Assembly (NCBI RefSeq): GCF_000380645.1
Contig: NZ_AQXZ01000019.1
Coordinates: forward strand, 186,001-250,000
Direction: 5' to 3'
From: Smaragdicoccus niigatensis DSM 44881 = NBRC 103563
GTDB taxonomy: Bacteria; Actinomycetota; Actinomycetes; Mycobacteriales; Mycobacteriaceae
DNA length: 64,000 nucleotides
The first letter of the stretch is position 1. Each line of letters begins with the position of its first letter. The notes beneath the pieces were generated by a model. That model did no database searches. It saw only the letters and a list, made by a program, of their open reading frames with translations, and was not told the origin of the DNA. This document shows, piece after piece, positions 1 through 9,254 of the stretch. The position numbers were made by a program, and so were the translations under genes.

Positions 1-1005
1 CCAGTGCAGCAGCTTCGACGTGATCGTGCCGTGGGCGCAGTCAGGCTTGCAGTCATTGTTGAACTGCTTGATGACGTACTGACCGTTGTCCCCGGGTCCG
101 TCGAGTTCCGCGTAGTAGATGAGCCGCTTCCCGGTGTAGTTGCCGCGATCGGCGCCCAGCGGCTCGAATCCGGTCGGCGTCGGCACCAGCACCATGACCC
201 CGTTGTAGCGACCCGGGTTGTAGTTGACGAAGAAGTTGCCACTCGCATCGGTCACGGGATCGGCGAATCGGAGCCGGTCGTCGAAGCCGGCCACCTCGAA
301 TGCCTGGACCACCTTGTTCGACCGATCAACAGCGATGACACACCCCTGCAGCTTCGAGTTCGACCCCAGTGGCTTGGTCAACGCGAACAACCGCAGCGTG
401 CCCAGATACGGGTGCTTGATGTCGACCTTCTCGTTGACGAGAGTCGGGCAGTTGGGCACCTCGGGCGGGAAGTCGGCGAACGGCCGCGGACCACATCGAC
501 ACAGCACGATCTTCGTGATCGTGCCGTCGAGCCGGCCCACGGTGGTGGGCTTGAAGTCGACCTCGTAGCCAGTGCCCGCTTCCTTGTCGACCTCCACGAC
601 CGCGGTCGACCGCGACGCAGCGGTCGTCAGATCGACATCAGCGAACAGTTGGCTCAGTCGTTTGACGTCGTCACCCACGCCGAGCCCCTCGACAGTCTTG
701 ACGGTCGACGGCGGCGCAATGCGCACCAGAGTCCCGTTGTTGAAGGTCAGCGTGCAGCCTCGCCACTCCACCTCGTCCACACCGGTCTTGGAGACCTTGG
801 GGAGTGCAGTTCCGATCGCCTGAGCCGCAGACTTCGCCTGGTCGATCGACATACCCAGGAGCAGGCCGTCGATTCCCGCGTGGGACAACCTCGACGCCGT
901 TGCAGACACCGGGACCGCACCGCGTGGAACCCCATCGGTGACCGTGGCGCAGCCCCCGAGCGCCACCAGGCACCCGACGATCACCGCCACCCGTAGCAAG
1001 GTCAT
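1..1005 (-). CDS. Putative lipoprotein, 3' end outside the window
   Basis: The reading frame opens with ATG at 1005 and stays open through position 1, giving 335 codons without a stop. The N-terminus is a lipoprotein signal: a short basic start, a hydrophobic stretch and a lipobox LGGC with the modified cysteine at about residue 19. The mature part contains several cysteines and looks like a folded extracytoplasmic domain, but I do not recognise the family. A shorter antisense-looking open frame on the plus strand covers the same DNA; the minus frame is preferred because of the signal peptide and its agreement with neighbouring leftward genes. The C-terminus cannot be described. Confidence 0.75.
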   Translation of the reverse strand, partial: MTLLRVAVIVGCLVALGGCATVTDGVPRGAVPVSATASRLSHAGIDGLLLGMSIDQAKSAAQAIGTALPKVSKTGVDEVEWRGCTLTFNNGTLVRIAPPSTVKTVEGLGVGDDVKRLSQLFADVDLTTAASRSTAVVEVDKEAGTGYEVDFKPTTVGRLDGTITKIVLCRCGPRPFADFPPEVPNCPTLVNEKVDIKHPYLGTLRLFALTKPLGSNSKLQGCVIAVDRSNKVVQAFEVAGFDDRLRFADPVTDASGNFFVNYNPGRYNGVMVLVPTPTGFEPLGADRGNYTGKRLIYYAELDGPGDNGQYVIKQFNNDCKPDCAHGTITSKLLHW

Positions 1006-1065
1006 GTCGGCAACGTACCGGACCTTTCGGCCAGGGCCCGTCGGGGGTTGGGTCGTGTCTGACAG

Positions 1066-1974
1066 CTACCCGACGTGCTCTCCAAACCAGTCGAGTACCC
1101 GCTTCCAGGCGTCATTTGCGGCAACGACGTTGTAGCGCTGGCCGGTGTCGTTGAAGAAGGCGTGATTGGCGTCCGGCTCGGTGACTATCTCGTGGACCAG
1201 GCCCGCCTGCGTCAGGGCCTCGTCCATCGCATCTCGCGTGGCATTGACCCGATTGTCGAGAGCGCCGTAGAACGCGATCACGGCCGCGTTCTTCGATCCG
1301 GAGAAGTCTGGATTTTCCGGTCCTGGCCCGTAGAAGGGCGCAGCCGCCGAAAGCCTCGGCTCCCCCGCGGCGAGGGTCTGCCACGTCAGACCGCCGCCGA
1401 AACAGAACCCGATCATCGCGAGCTTCTTGCCGTCCGCACGTACCTCGAGTTCGCCGATGGCAGCTTGGATGTCGGCGACCAGGTCGGCGGCCGGCGTGCC
1501 CGTGAGCGCCGCGGTCGCCTGCGCGGGATCGCTGAAATGAGCTGTGCCGCCATTGCGCGAAAGCAGGTCAAGCGCCATCGCCGAGTAGCCGGCGCCCGCG
1601 AAGCGGCCGGCCACGTTCTTGTGATGGTCGGTCAGCCCTTTGTTCTCGTGGATCACGAGGACGGCTCCACGAGGCGACTCCGCGGCCGCCCAGGCCGCGT
1701 GCAAGCCCCCATCCGGGCCAGCGAACGAGATCGCCTGGGTGGCGACGGCGTGCGCTGCCCCGGGCGGGCCCGCCGTGATCGTCGCGGGCGGCGTCGAGGA
1801 CTGAACGAGCGGCGCTTCCTTGACCTGGTCACCGCACGCCGCGAGGAGCGCAGACGCCGCCCCGACACTGAGCCCGAGCAAACCCAGCCGACGCAGCGCC
1901 TCGCGGCGGGACATCAGTCCGTCCGCATGATCGGTCGCGATCTCCTCGGCGACGTATCGCTGTAGAGGCGTCAT
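1066..1974 (-). CDS. Dienelactone hydrolase family protein, Tat-type lipoprotein
   Basis: An alpha/beta hydrolase of the dienelactone hydrolase type, about 302 aa. The Cys-Asp-His triad can be placed: the nucleophile in GFCFGG (Cys191), Asp240 in YGALD and His271 in DANHAFF. The family hydrolyses dienelactones or related esters; the substrate here is unknown. The N-terminus has a twin-arginine pattern (SRREALRRLG) followed by a lipobox LAAC (Cys47), so the enzyme is probably exported folded and anchored outside the membrane, which is unusual for the normally cytosolic family. Start at 1974 is chosen because GGAGA lies about 6 bases upstream; a longer frame to 2064 would run into the etfA terminator. 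Confidence 0.85.
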   Translation of the reverse strand: MTPLQRYVAEEIATDHADGLMSRREALRRLGLLGLSVGAASALLAACGDQVKEAPLVQSSTPPATITAGPPGAAHAVATQAISFAGPDGGLHAAWAAAESPRGAVLVIHENKGLTDHHKNVAGRFAGAGYSAMALDLLSRNGGTAHFSDPAQATAALTGTPAADLVADIQAAIGELEVRADGKKLAMIGFCFGGGLTWQTLAAGEPRLSAAAPFYGPGPENPDFSGSKNAAVIAFYGALDNRVNATRDAMDEALTQAGLVHEIVTEPDANHAFFNDTGQRYNVVAANDAWKRVLDWFGEHVG

Positions 1975-2063
1975 GACGTATCTCCGATCGGCGAGAGCTC
2001 TGGGTTCATTCTGCTGGATCACCTGCCCAGAGGAATCGCCAAAGGGGCAGTCCCCCAAACACA

Positions 2064-2094
2064 AAACGCCCGCCTTCAGTGAAGGCGGGCGTTT
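2064..2094 (-). terminator. Rho-independent terminator of etfBA
   Basis: A perfect 14-bp inverted repeat (2064-2077 with 2081-2094, 3-base loop) follows the etfA stop at 2105. On the minus strand the stem is followed by a T-rich stretch. The stem itself ends in AAA/TTT, so it could work in both directions. Confidence 0.85.
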
Positions 2095-2104
2095 CGATGG
2101 GGTC

Positions 2105-3058
2105 TTAGCCCTTGTGCTTCTTGACCGCTTCGGTCAGCTGCGGAGCAACCTCGAAGAGGTCGCCGACGACGCCGTAGTCAGCGATCTCGAAGATCGGAGC
2201 CTCGGGGTCCTTGTTGACCGCAACGATGGTCTTCGAGGTCTGCATACCAGCGCGGTGCTGGATGGCGCCCGAGATACCGAGAGCGATGTAGAGCTGCGGC
2301 GAGACGGTCTTACCGGTCTGGCCGATCTGGAACTGAGCCGGGTAGTAGCCCGAGTCGACAGCGGCACGCGAAGCACCGACAGCACCACCGAGAGCGTCGG
2401 CGAGAGCCTCGACGGTCGCGAACTTCTCGGCCGAACCGACACCACGACCACCGGCGATGACGACGCTGGCCTCGGTGAGCTCCGGACGGTTACCGCCGGC
2501 GGCCGGGGTACGACCGGTGATCTTGACGCCACCCTCGACGGCCGGAACCTCGACAGCGACCTTCTCGCCTGCGCCGGCAACCGGCTCAGCCTCGATGGCA
2601 CCCGGGCGGACCGAGATGACCACGGCGCCACCGTTGGACTTCGCCTCGGTGGTGAAAGCGCCACCGAAGATCGAGTGCACAGCCGAACCGTCCGCGTTGA
2701 CCGCGATGACATCCTGCAGCAGTCCGGCGCTCAGGCGCGGAGCCAGACGAGCGGCGACTTCCTTGCCCTCGACGGTCGCCGCGGTGATGACCGCGGTGGC
2801 ACCGGTCTGGCCGACGAGCGCCTCGAGAACGGCGACCTTAGGGGTGACGAGGTAGTTCACCACATCATCGCCCTCGGCGACGTAGATCTTCTCGGCGCCG
2901 GCAGCGGCCAGGGCGTCCGCGAGTGCATCGGCGGTGCCGGCGGCACCGGTGACGACAGCTGCGGGGGTACCGATTGCACGAGCAGCGGTCAGCAGTTCCG
3001 TGCTGACCTTCTTCAGAGCACCGTCAGCGTGCTCGACGAGCACGAGTACTTCTGCCAT
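2105..3058 (-). CDS. etfA: Electron transfer flavoprotein alpha subunit
   Basis: Large (alpha) subunit of the heterodimeric electron transfer flavoprotein, 317 aa, the usual length. It binds FAD and passes electrons from acyl-CoA dehydrogenases towards the quinone pool. The C-terminal FAD domain is clear: the segment around [16 protein letters not shown] followed by [18 protein letters not shown] is the family signature. The ATG at 3058 has AGGAG 8 bases upstream. It lies 35 bp downstream of etfB in the same operon and is followed by a strong terminator. The pair corresponds to fixB/fixA (Rv3028c/Rv3029c) of M. tuberculosis and sits beside the same divergent glucan genes there. Confidence 0.95.
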   Translation of the reverse strand: MAEVLVLVEHADGALKKVSTELLTAARAIGTPAAVVTGAAGTADALADALAAAGAEKIYVAEGDDVVNYLVTPKVAVLEALVGQTGATAVITAATVEGKEVAARLAPRLSAGLLQDVIAVNADGSAVHSIFGGAFTTEAKSNGGAVVISVRPGAIEAEPVAGAGEKVAVEVPAVEGGVKITGRTPAAGGNRPELTEASVVIAGGRGVGSAEKFATVEALADALGGAVGASRAAVDSGYYPAQFQIGQTGKTVSPQLYIALGISGAIQHRAGMQTSKTIVAVNKDPEAPIFEIADYGVVGDLFEVAPQLTEAVKKHKG

Positions 3059-3093
3059 TTCATTTACTCCTGAAAGCTGTGAAGAAGAAGGAA

Positions 3094-3873
3094 TTAGATG
3101 ATCTTGTTCGAGACCAGGTACTGAGCGATCTGGTTGCCGCCCTCACCCTCGTCCGTCACACGCTGGCCGGCCTCACGCGGCGGCTTCGGGGTCGCGCTGG
3201 TGACCGCCGAGGCAGACGCAGCACCGCCGACGACGCTCGCATCGATGCCGAGATCAGCGAGAGTCAGCTTCTGGATCTCCTTCTTCTTCGCCGCCATGAT
3301 GTTCTTGAACGACGGGAAGCGCGGGGTGTTGATGGCCTCGCCGACGCTCACGACAGCCGGAGCAGCCGACTCGAGGGTGAAGACACCCTCTTCGGTTTCA
3401 CGCTCAGCCGTGATCGTGCCGCCGGAAATCTCGAGCTTGCGCACGTGGGTCAGCGCAGGCAGACCGAGGTAGTCGGCAACGATGGCCGGAACGGCACCGA
3501 TCGCACCGTCGCCCGAGGTGTTACCCGCGATGACGAGCTCAGCACCTTCGACGGTGCCGATTGCGGTGGCGAGGATGTACGCGGTCTGAACAGCGTCCGA
3601 GCCGGCGATGGCCGGGTCCGAGACGTGGATGGCCTTGTCCGCACCCATCGACAGCGCCTTGCGGACGGCGTCGTTGGCCTTGTCCGGGCCAACGGCCAGA
3701 ACCGTCACCTCTCCGCCCTGTGCTTCCTTGATCTGCAGCGCTTCTTCAACGGCGCGCTCGTTGATCTCATCGAGAGGACCGCCTTCGGAACGGTCGAGCG
3801 TGAAGTCGCTGTTGAGCTTCTTCTCGGACTCGTAGTCCGGAACCTGCTTGATCAGTACGACGATGTTCGGCAT
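3094..3873 (-). CDS. etfB: Electron transfer flavoprotein beta subunit
   Basis: Small (beta) subunit of the electron transfer flavoprotein, 259 aa, standard length. The N-terminus MPNIVVLIKQVPD and the internal GADKAIHVSD and AGNTSGDGAIGAVPA segments are typical of ETF-beta/FixA, which binds AMP and docks with acyl-CoA dehydrogenases. It is the first gene of the etfBA operon. The ATG at 3873 is preceded by GAGGAGGT, although the spacing of about 13 bases is longer than ideal. A perfect inverted repeat at 3985-4000 lies in the divergent region upstream and may regulate it. Confidence 0.95.
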   Translation of the reverse strand: MPNIVVLIKQVPDYESEKKLNSDFTLDRSEGGPLDEINERAVEEALQIKEAQGGEVTVLAVGPDKANDAVRKALSMGADKAIHVSDPAIAGSDAVQTAYILATAIGTVEGAELVIAGNTSGDGAIGAVPAIVADYLGLPALTHVRKLEISGGTITAERETEEGVFTLESAAPAVVSVGEAINTPRFPSFKNIMAAKKKEIQKLTLADLGIDASVVGGAASASAVTSATPKPPREAGQRVTDEGEGGNQIAQYLVSNKII

Positions 3874-3984
3874 CGGTCTGCGTCGACCTCCTCGGTAAAC
3901 GTTATGCAGAGCAGCTTTTCAATGTTGCTGGTACGGCAGAAACCGTACAAGCGTCCGCCTAGCGTGACACTAGCGGAATAGTAG

Positions 3985-4000
3985 GTTACTTCGCAGTAAC
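3985..4000. promoter_or_regulatory. Perfect inverted repeat, candidate operator
   Basis: GTTACT-TCGC-AGTAAC lies in the 199-bp divergent region between etfB and the methyltransferase operon. A 6+6 repeat with a 4-base spacer is the usual shape of a TetR-family or similar dimer site. The regulator is unknown, and no regulator gene is adjacent. Confidence 0.45.
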
Positions 4001-4072
4001 AGGTTCAAGACCTTCGCCTGTGAGACCTGACACAGAAACATCCTTGCGCAAGGCGATTCTTACCTGGCCGGA

Positions 4073-4876
4073 ATGCCGATTTTGACGGCTCATAAAATGG
4101 TGTCGGTGAGCGACTCCCAGCCCGACCAGTCCGCGGTCTCCCAGCTACCCCTCACGGGCGAGCGTACGGTGCCCGGAATTCCCGAGGAAAACTACTGGTT
4201 CCGGCGGCACGAAATCGCCTATGAGCAGCTCCTGGACCGCTGCGCCGGGCAGCGAGTTCTCGAAGCCGGCGCGGGAGAAGGCTACGGCGCCAACATGATT
4301 GCGTCCGTGGCGGCCTCCGTGACAGGCATCGACTACGACACCAGCGCGGTCGAGCACATCCGGGCGCGCTACCCCGCCGTTCAGATGCTCCAGGCCAACC
4401 TCGCAGACCTGCCACTGGCCGACGGTTCCATCGACATCGTCGTCAATTTCCAGGTCATCGAACACCTGTGGGATCAAGCCCAGTTTCTGCGCGAATGCCA
4501 CCGGGTTCTGACGGTCGGTGGAGCGCTGTTGATCAGCACGCCGAACCGCATCACGTTCTCGCCGGGGCGTGACACACCCCTCAATCCGTTTCATACGCGC
4601 GAGCTGAACGCGGCGGAACTCGACGAACTTCTCGTCGAAGCCGGGTTCCGTGTGGAGGCCATGCTCGGCGTTCACCACGGCGCGCGCCTGCGTGAACTCG
4701 ACGCCAAGCACGGTGGCTCGATCATCGATGCGCAGATCGAACGCGCACTCGCCGGCGAGCCCTGGCCCGCCGACCTCACGGCCGACGTCGCCGCCATTGC
4801 GACCGCAGATTTCGACCTCCATGCCGACGACATCGACGCTTCCCTCGACTTGGTGGCCATTGCGGTGAAGGAGTGA
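4073..4876 (+). CDS. SAM-dependent methyltransferase, Rv3030-like (MGLP-type locus)
   Basis: Class I methyltransferase, up to 267 aa. SAM motif I is VLEAGAGEGYG (about residues 62-72) and the post-motif VVNFQVIEHLWDQAQF is present. It closely resembles what I remember of M. tuberculosis Rv3030, which shares the segment ITFSPGRDTP and the phrase GGSIIDAQI. Rv3030 is proposed to methylate the polymethylated glucan MGLP; the exact position is not settled. It is first in a three-gene operon and its TGA overlaps the GTG of the branching enzyme. The start is uncertain: 4073, 4097 (ATG) or GTG at 4100 or 4106 are possible and none has a good ribosome-binding site. Confidence 0.88.
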   Translation: MPILTAHKMVSVSDSQPDQSAVSQLPLTGERTVPGIPEENYWFRRHEIAYEQLLDRCAGQRVLEAGAGEGYGANMIASVAASVTGIDYDTSAVEHIRARYPAVQMLQANLADLPLADGSIDIVVNFQVIEHLWDQAQFLRECHRVLTVGGALLISTPNRITFSPGRDTPLNPFHTRELNAAELDELLVEAGFRVEAMLGVHHGARLRELDAKHGGSIIDAQIERALAGEPWPADLTADVAAIATADFDLHADDIDASLDLVAIAVKE

Positions 4877-6366
4877 CCAAGCCCGTGCCGGGCATGTTCT
4901 GCCTGGTTCTGCACTCCCACCTACCCTGGCTGGCCAATCACGGCCGCTGGCCAGTCGGTGAGGAATGGCTCTATCAGTCGTGGGCGGCCTCGTATCTTCC
5001 CGTCGTTGACGTCCTTCGACGGCTCGGCGAAAAAGGCCACGAGAATCTGCTGAGCCTCGGCATCACGCCGGTGCTCGCCGCTCAGTTGGACGATCCGCAC
5101 TGTCTCGAGGGTCTGCACCACTGGCTCGGCAACTGGCAGCTGCGCGCTCATGAGGCCGCCTTGCGGCCCGGCGGCCGCGATCTCGGCGCCCGTGAGCACG
5201 CGAATTCGGCCTGGGCGCTGCAGCAGTTCGAGACGTTGTGGCGGCACGGTGCCTCGCCATTGTTCCGCGAGCTCATCGAAGCGAACACCATTGAAGTGCT
5301 CGGCGGCCCGCTTGCACATCCGTTTCAGCCGCTGCTCGATCCTCGCCTGCGTGCATTTTCTCTTGCCGAGGGATTGACCGACGCGAAGACCCGCTGGGGT
5401 CGGAGGCCACGCGGTATTTGGGCTCCCGAGTGTGGCTTCACGCCGAGCATGGAGCACGGCTACGACCTCGCTGGAGTAAAGCACTTCATGGTCGACGGAC
5501 CGGCGCTACACGGCGACACCACGCTCGGCCGCCCGGTCGGCGAGGCCGACGTCGTCGCGTTCGGGCGCGACCTCCCGGTCAGCTATCGAGTGTGGTCGCC
5601 GAAGTCGGGCTATCCGGGTCACGCCGCCTACCGCGACTTCCACACGTTCGACCACGCGACCGGGCTGAAGGCCTACCGAGTCACGAGCCGCAAGTCGACC
5701 GAGAAGGCGCCGTACGACCCACACCTCGCGGCCGCCGCGGTCAAGCAGCACGTCGACGACTTCGTGCACACCGTCGTGCGCCGCCTGTCGAGCGAATCCG
5801 AGCGGATCGGGCGCCCCGCGCTTGCGGTCGCCGCCTTCGACACCGAGTTGTTCGGCCACTGGTGGTACGAGGGACCGGCCTGGCTCGAGCAGGTTCTGCA
5901 GGCACTACCCGAGGCTGGAGTCCGCGTCGGGACCCTGACGCAAGCCCGCGCCGAAGGATTCGTTGGACAATCTGTCCACATTTCGGACAGTTCGTGGGGA
6001 TCGGGTAAAGATTGGCGCGTGTGGGCGGGCGACCAGGTCGCTGATCTCGTCCAACTCAATGCCGAAGTCGTCGAGACGGCGCTCGCCGCGCTCGACAAAA
6101 ACCCTTCCGAACTGCGTAATCGCACCAACGATCAACTCATCCGCGAGGCGCTCATGGCGGTGTCGAGCGACTGGGCCTTCATGGTGAGCAAGGACTCGGC
6201 GGCGGGGTATGCCCGTGACCGCGCCCACCGACACGCCCACGCGACACGCGAGATTGCCGAGGCCATGACCTCCGGCCAATTCGCCAAAGCAGAGCGACTC
6301 GCGCAAGACTGGAACCAAGTAGACGGCTTGTTCCCCGCGCTGGATGCCCGGCGGCTGCAGGTCTGA
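4873..6366 (+). CDS. GH57 glycogen/MGLP-type 1,4-alpha-glucan branching enzyme
   Basis: Family GH57 alpha-glucan branching enzyme, 497 aa, similar to Rv3031. The start segment CLVLHSHLPWL, the nucleophile motif WAPECGF (Glu about residue 186) and the acid/base motif FDTELFGHWWYEG (Asp about residue 323) are intact, followed by the C-terminal helical part. It creates alpha-1,6 branches in an alpha-1,4-glucan, here probably the MGLP precursor, in the cytosol. The GTG at 4873 overlaps the upstream stop (GTGA) with AAGG just before it; a GTG at 4885 would be a reasonable alternative. Confidence 0.93.
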   Translation: MTKPVPGMFCLVLHSHLPWLANHGRWPVGEEWLYQSWAASYLPVVDVLRRLGEKGHENLLSLGITPVLAAQLDDPHCLEGLHHWLGNWQLRAHEAALRPGGRDLGAREHANSAWALQQFETLWRHGASPLFRELIEANTIEVLGGPLAHPFQPLLDPRLRAFSLAEGLTDAKTRWGRRPRGIWAPECGFTPSMEHGYDLAGVKHFMVDGPALHGDTTLGRPVGEADVVAFGRDLPVSYRVWSPKSGYPGHAAYRDFHTFDHATGLKAYRVTSRKSTEKAPYDPHLAAAAVKQHVDDFVHTVVRRLSSESERIGRPALAVAAFDTELFGHWWYEGPAWLEQVLQALPEAGVRVGTLTQARAEGFVGQSVHISDSSWGSGKDWRVWAGDQVADLVQLNAEVVETALAALDKNPSELRNRTNDQLIREALMAVSSDWAFMVSKDSAAGYARDRAHRHAHATREIAEAMTSGQFAKAERLAQDWNQVDGLFPALDARRLQV

Positions 6367-6405
6367 AGCTAGAAAACCGGCATGCACAAAGGAAAGCCCG
6401 ACGTC

Positions 6406-7656
6406 GTGCGCATATTGCTTGTGTCATGGGAGTACCCGCCGGTCGTGGTGGGCGGTCTCGGCCGCCACGTTCACCACCTGGCGGTCGAACTCGCGGCCGA
6501 GGGTCACGAGGTCGTCGTGCTGTGCCGGCGGCCGAGCGGGACTGACGCGTTGACGCACCCGACGGACTCCATGTACGCCGAGGGAGTCCTCGTCGTCGCG
6601 GTCGCCGAGGACCCGCACGCGTTCGAGTTCGGCCAGGACATGCTCGCCTGGACGCTTGCAATGGGACACGCGATGGTCCGTGCCGGCGTCGCCCTGAGCA
6701 AACCCGGCATCGGCGAAGGCTGGACACCCGACGTCGTCCACGCGCACGACTGGCTGGTTGCCCACCCCGCGATCGCACTCGCCGAGTTCTACGACGTTCC
6801 GCTCGTCTCGACCCTCCACGCCACCGAAGCGGGCCGCCACAGTGGCTGGGTCTCGGGTCGGATCAACAAGCAGGTTCACTCCCTCGAGTGGTGGCTCGCC
6901 AACGAGTCCGACGCGCTCATCTGCTGCTCGCACTCGATGGAAGACGAAGTCACGCGCCTGTTCGGGCCCGAGCTCGCGCCGATCTCGGTGATCCACAACG
7001 GAATCGACGTCTCGACCTGGAAGTACCGGGAGCGTCAGCCGCGGCGCGGTCCGGCCACCTTGCTCTACGTCGGCCGCCTCGAGTACGAGAAGGGCATTCA
7101 GGACGCGATCGCCGCGCTCCCCCGGATTCGCCGCACCCACCCGGGAACGACGCTCGTCATCGCGGGCGAGGGCACTCAGTTCGAGTGGCTGCGTGAACTC
7201 ACGGTCAAGTATCGAGTCGCCCGCGCGGTGACGTTCCTCGGCAAGCTCGACCACGAGGAACTACTCGGTTGGCTGCACGGCGCGGACGCGATCGTGCTGC
7301 CGAGTCGATACGAGCCGTTCGGAATCATCGCCCTCGAGGCCGCTGCAGCCGGAACGCCGCTGGTCACGTCCACCGCGGGTGGGCTTGGAGAAGCCGTCGT
7401 CGACGGCGAAACGGGCCTCTCCTTCGAACCAGGTGATGTCGCTGGACTGGCAATTGCCATCCGCCGACTTCTCGACGATCCCGAAGCCGCACAGGAGCGC
7501 GCCGAAGCCGCTCGTGCCCGCCTGACCGGCGACTTCGGCTGGCCGGTCGTCGCCGAGGCGACCTCGACCGTCTACCAGAGCGCCAAGCGCCGCGTTCGGC
7601 ACCCGCTTGGCCGTCCGGTCATCATCGAACGGCCACTGCCCGAGCGGGACGTCTGA
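6406..7656 (+). CDS. GT4 alpha-1,4-glucosyltransferase, Rv3032-like
   Basis: GT4 glycogen-synthase-like glycosyltransferase, about 416 aa. N-terminal Rossmann motif SWEYPPVVVGGLGRHV, the C-terminal domain starting near LLYVGRLEYEKG, and the nucleotide-sugar E-x7-E motif EPFGIIALE (Glu303 and Glu311) are all present. In mycobacteria the homologue elongates the alpha-1,4-glucan of MGLP and contributes to glycogen. It is third in the operon with the methyltransferase and branching enzyme. I chose GTG at 6406 because GGAAAG lies 9 bases upstream and the resulting N-terminus resembles remembered Rv3032; an ATG at 6382 lacks a ribosome-binding site. Confidence 0.92.
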   Translation: MRILLVSWEYPPVVVGGLGRHVHHLAVELAAEGHEVVVLCRRPSGTDALTHPTDSMYAEGVLVVAVAEDPHAFEFGQDMLAWTLAMGHAMVRAGVALSKPGIGEGWTPDVVHAHDWLVAHPAIALAEFYDVPLVSTLHATEAGRHSGWVSGRINKQVHSLEWWLANESDALICCSHSMEDEVTRLFGPELAPISVIHNGIDVSTWKYRERQPRRGPATLLYVGRLEYEKGIQDAIAALPRIRRTHPGTTLVIAGEGTQFEWLRELTVKYRVARAVTFLGKLDHEELLGWLHGADAIVLPSRYEPFGIIALEAAAAGTPLVTSTAGGLGEAVVDGETGLSFEPGDVAGLAIAIRRLLDDPEAAQERAEAARARLTGDFGWPVVAEATSTVYQSAKRRVRHPLGRPVIIERPLPERDV

Positions 7657-7662
7657 CTCGAC

Positions 7663-8733
7663 CTAACCGAGCGAGCACGTCCCGCCGCTGAGGGTGCAAC
7701 TGCCCGCCGGCGAACGGCCGGTCATCGCCCGGAAATGATCGGCAATTCGACTTTCGGGGAGCAGCGAGTCATAGATCGCGACCTTTCCGATCGCGCCTTT
7801 GAAGAAGCTGTCCAGCGCCACTGTGCCGATATTGAAGACCGATCCTCCGGCCGTGGGCGTAATGCCATATTGCGACATGCACCCAGTGGGCAAATGGGAC
7901 GCCATATTCCATTTCACACCGTCGACCCAGATGTTGATGCCGCCGATCTGCGGCCCACTGCATCCCGATGGTTGAGTCACTATCTGATACTGACCAACCA
8001 CCTGGTGCCATTGTCCGGCTTTGATCGCCGAGGTGCCGTATTGCTGCCAATAGGCGCCCGCACCCAGGCCGGCGCCGGGGTTGAAGGCATAGGCGGAAAT
8101 GCGGGAAGGCCGGTCGGTGCTCTGGTTGTACATCCGCGCGGCCCACTCGCAATCTGGGCTGTAGTTGGCGCATTTGCCCATCCAGTCCACGTAGCCGCTG
8201 AGATTCGACGGGAAATTCGCTACGTCAGGTCGTATCCATGCCTCGAACGTCAACTTTCCGGTGGTGCTGATGGAGAGCACGTTTTTCGACGGCACTTGCA
8301 GGTATTGGGAACTGCCGTTGAACACGACGACCGGATCAGAGTTCGGCATCGTACTGACCGCCGGCGTACCGCCGCGGTAAGCGCCGGTCAGGCCGCGTCC
8401 GGTCTGGTCTGTTTCGGTGCCACCTCCGCCGCGCATCACCCAGTACGCCGCGGGCGCATCGACCAGGACTGCCTTGTCGTACGCGCTCAACGTCGATGGG
8501 GCGCTTGCCGTGGTGGTGGGCGCTGTAGTGGTCGGCGCAGTGGTAGTCGTGGGCCGGGGTCTGAACTTGGTGAACTCTCGGTGGACCGGCGCGCTGTCCG
8601 CATGGGCGGTAGCGATTGCGGGAGCGATCAATGATGCGCCGACACACACCGTCGCGATTGCCGTGCGCAGGTGGCGCGTGGCGCCACTCGACCGCTTGGG
8701 GGTGAATGGCGAGCCGGGTGTACGCGGAGGCAT
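7663..8733 (-). CDS. Secreted LamG/concanavalin-fold protein
   Basis: Predicted secreted protein of 356 aa. It has a signal peptide with likely cleavage after ATAHA (residue about 45), a Thr/Ala/Pro-rich linker at about residues 61-80, and a LamG-type jelly-roll domain from about residue 85 (YDKAVLVDAPAAYWVM) to about 340, ending in a short Cys-containing tail. LamG folds bind glycans or proteins. It is transcribed away from the exopolysaccharide operon, of which it may be an accessory wall protein. ATG at 8733 is preceded by GGAAAGGAAAG; longer in-frame starts lack the signal peptide logic. No catalytic residues were identified, so enzymatic activity is not claimed. Confidence 0.8.
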   Translation of the reverse strand: MPPRTPGSPFTPKRSSGATRHLRTAIATVCVGASLIAPAIATAHADSAPVHREFTKFRPRPTTTTAPTTTAPTTTASAPSTLSAYDKAVLVDAPAAYWVMRGGGGTETDQTGRGLTGAYRGGTPAVSTMPNSDPVVVFNGSSQYLQVPSKNVLSISTTGKLTFEAWIRPDVANFPSNLSGYVDWMGKCANYSPDCEWAARMYNQSTDRPSRISAYAFNPGAGLGAGAYWQQYGTSAIKAGQWHQVVGQYQIVTQPSGCSGPQIGGINIWVDGVKWNMASHLPTGCMSQYGITPTAGGSVFNIGTVALDSFFKGAIGKVAIYDSLLPESRIADHFRAMTGRSPAGSCTLSGGTCSLG

Positions 8734-9254
8734 CAAACGCTTTCCTTTCCGCCGGGCGTGCGGCCGCACGGCGAAATAGCCAGTGGTTTCACGCAGACTT
8801 TGACACCACCAATTCACTTTCGTCTCAGAATTCACATCAGTAACAGTGCAAAAGTGCACCCGCAAAGGCAGATTGACGGCATTCGAGAGCGGTGAGGCCG
8901 AATTCTTCGGACGAACGGGAGTGCGTCCCCGATTTCGGCAGTAAATCGGCACAACGCGTCCGGTTTTCACGTCATTTTCGATGCCCGAGCGAATTAGTCA
9001 GTGCGCGCGACATTCTCGCGTTTCGTTTGCTAAACAATAGCTGTGGCCGCGGTTTCATACATTTGAACGCACGACATTCAATGGATATACGCCCCGCGTT
9101 ACATCGGTGTGATCCATACCACGAATGCGTTTTGGGCCTGGTAAATGGCTATTTCTATCCGAATACTTAGGCCCGAAACAGACTTTCGGTCAGTTTTCCG
9201 TGCCACAGAGAAACTTCAGGCACGTTGGGCATTTACTTTTCGGAGAGAATTAGC
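8734..9254. other. Divergent regulatory region, no gene seen
   Basis: About 520 bp between the LamG gene and the exopolysaccharide operon. It looks visibly richer in A+T than its surroundings, and open frames in it are short and have no recognisable product. It should hold the promoters of both transcripts and possibly a long leader of the operon. A weak CRP-like motif (TGTGA-N6-CCACG) lies at 9108-9123. Confidence 0.5.

Noticed and set aside
4-996. Plus-strand open frame of 330 codons across the first lipoprotein
   Set aside because: Low-complexity Arg/Asp/Val composition typical of antisense frames, no domain; the minus strand encodes a signal peptide and runs open to the window edge.
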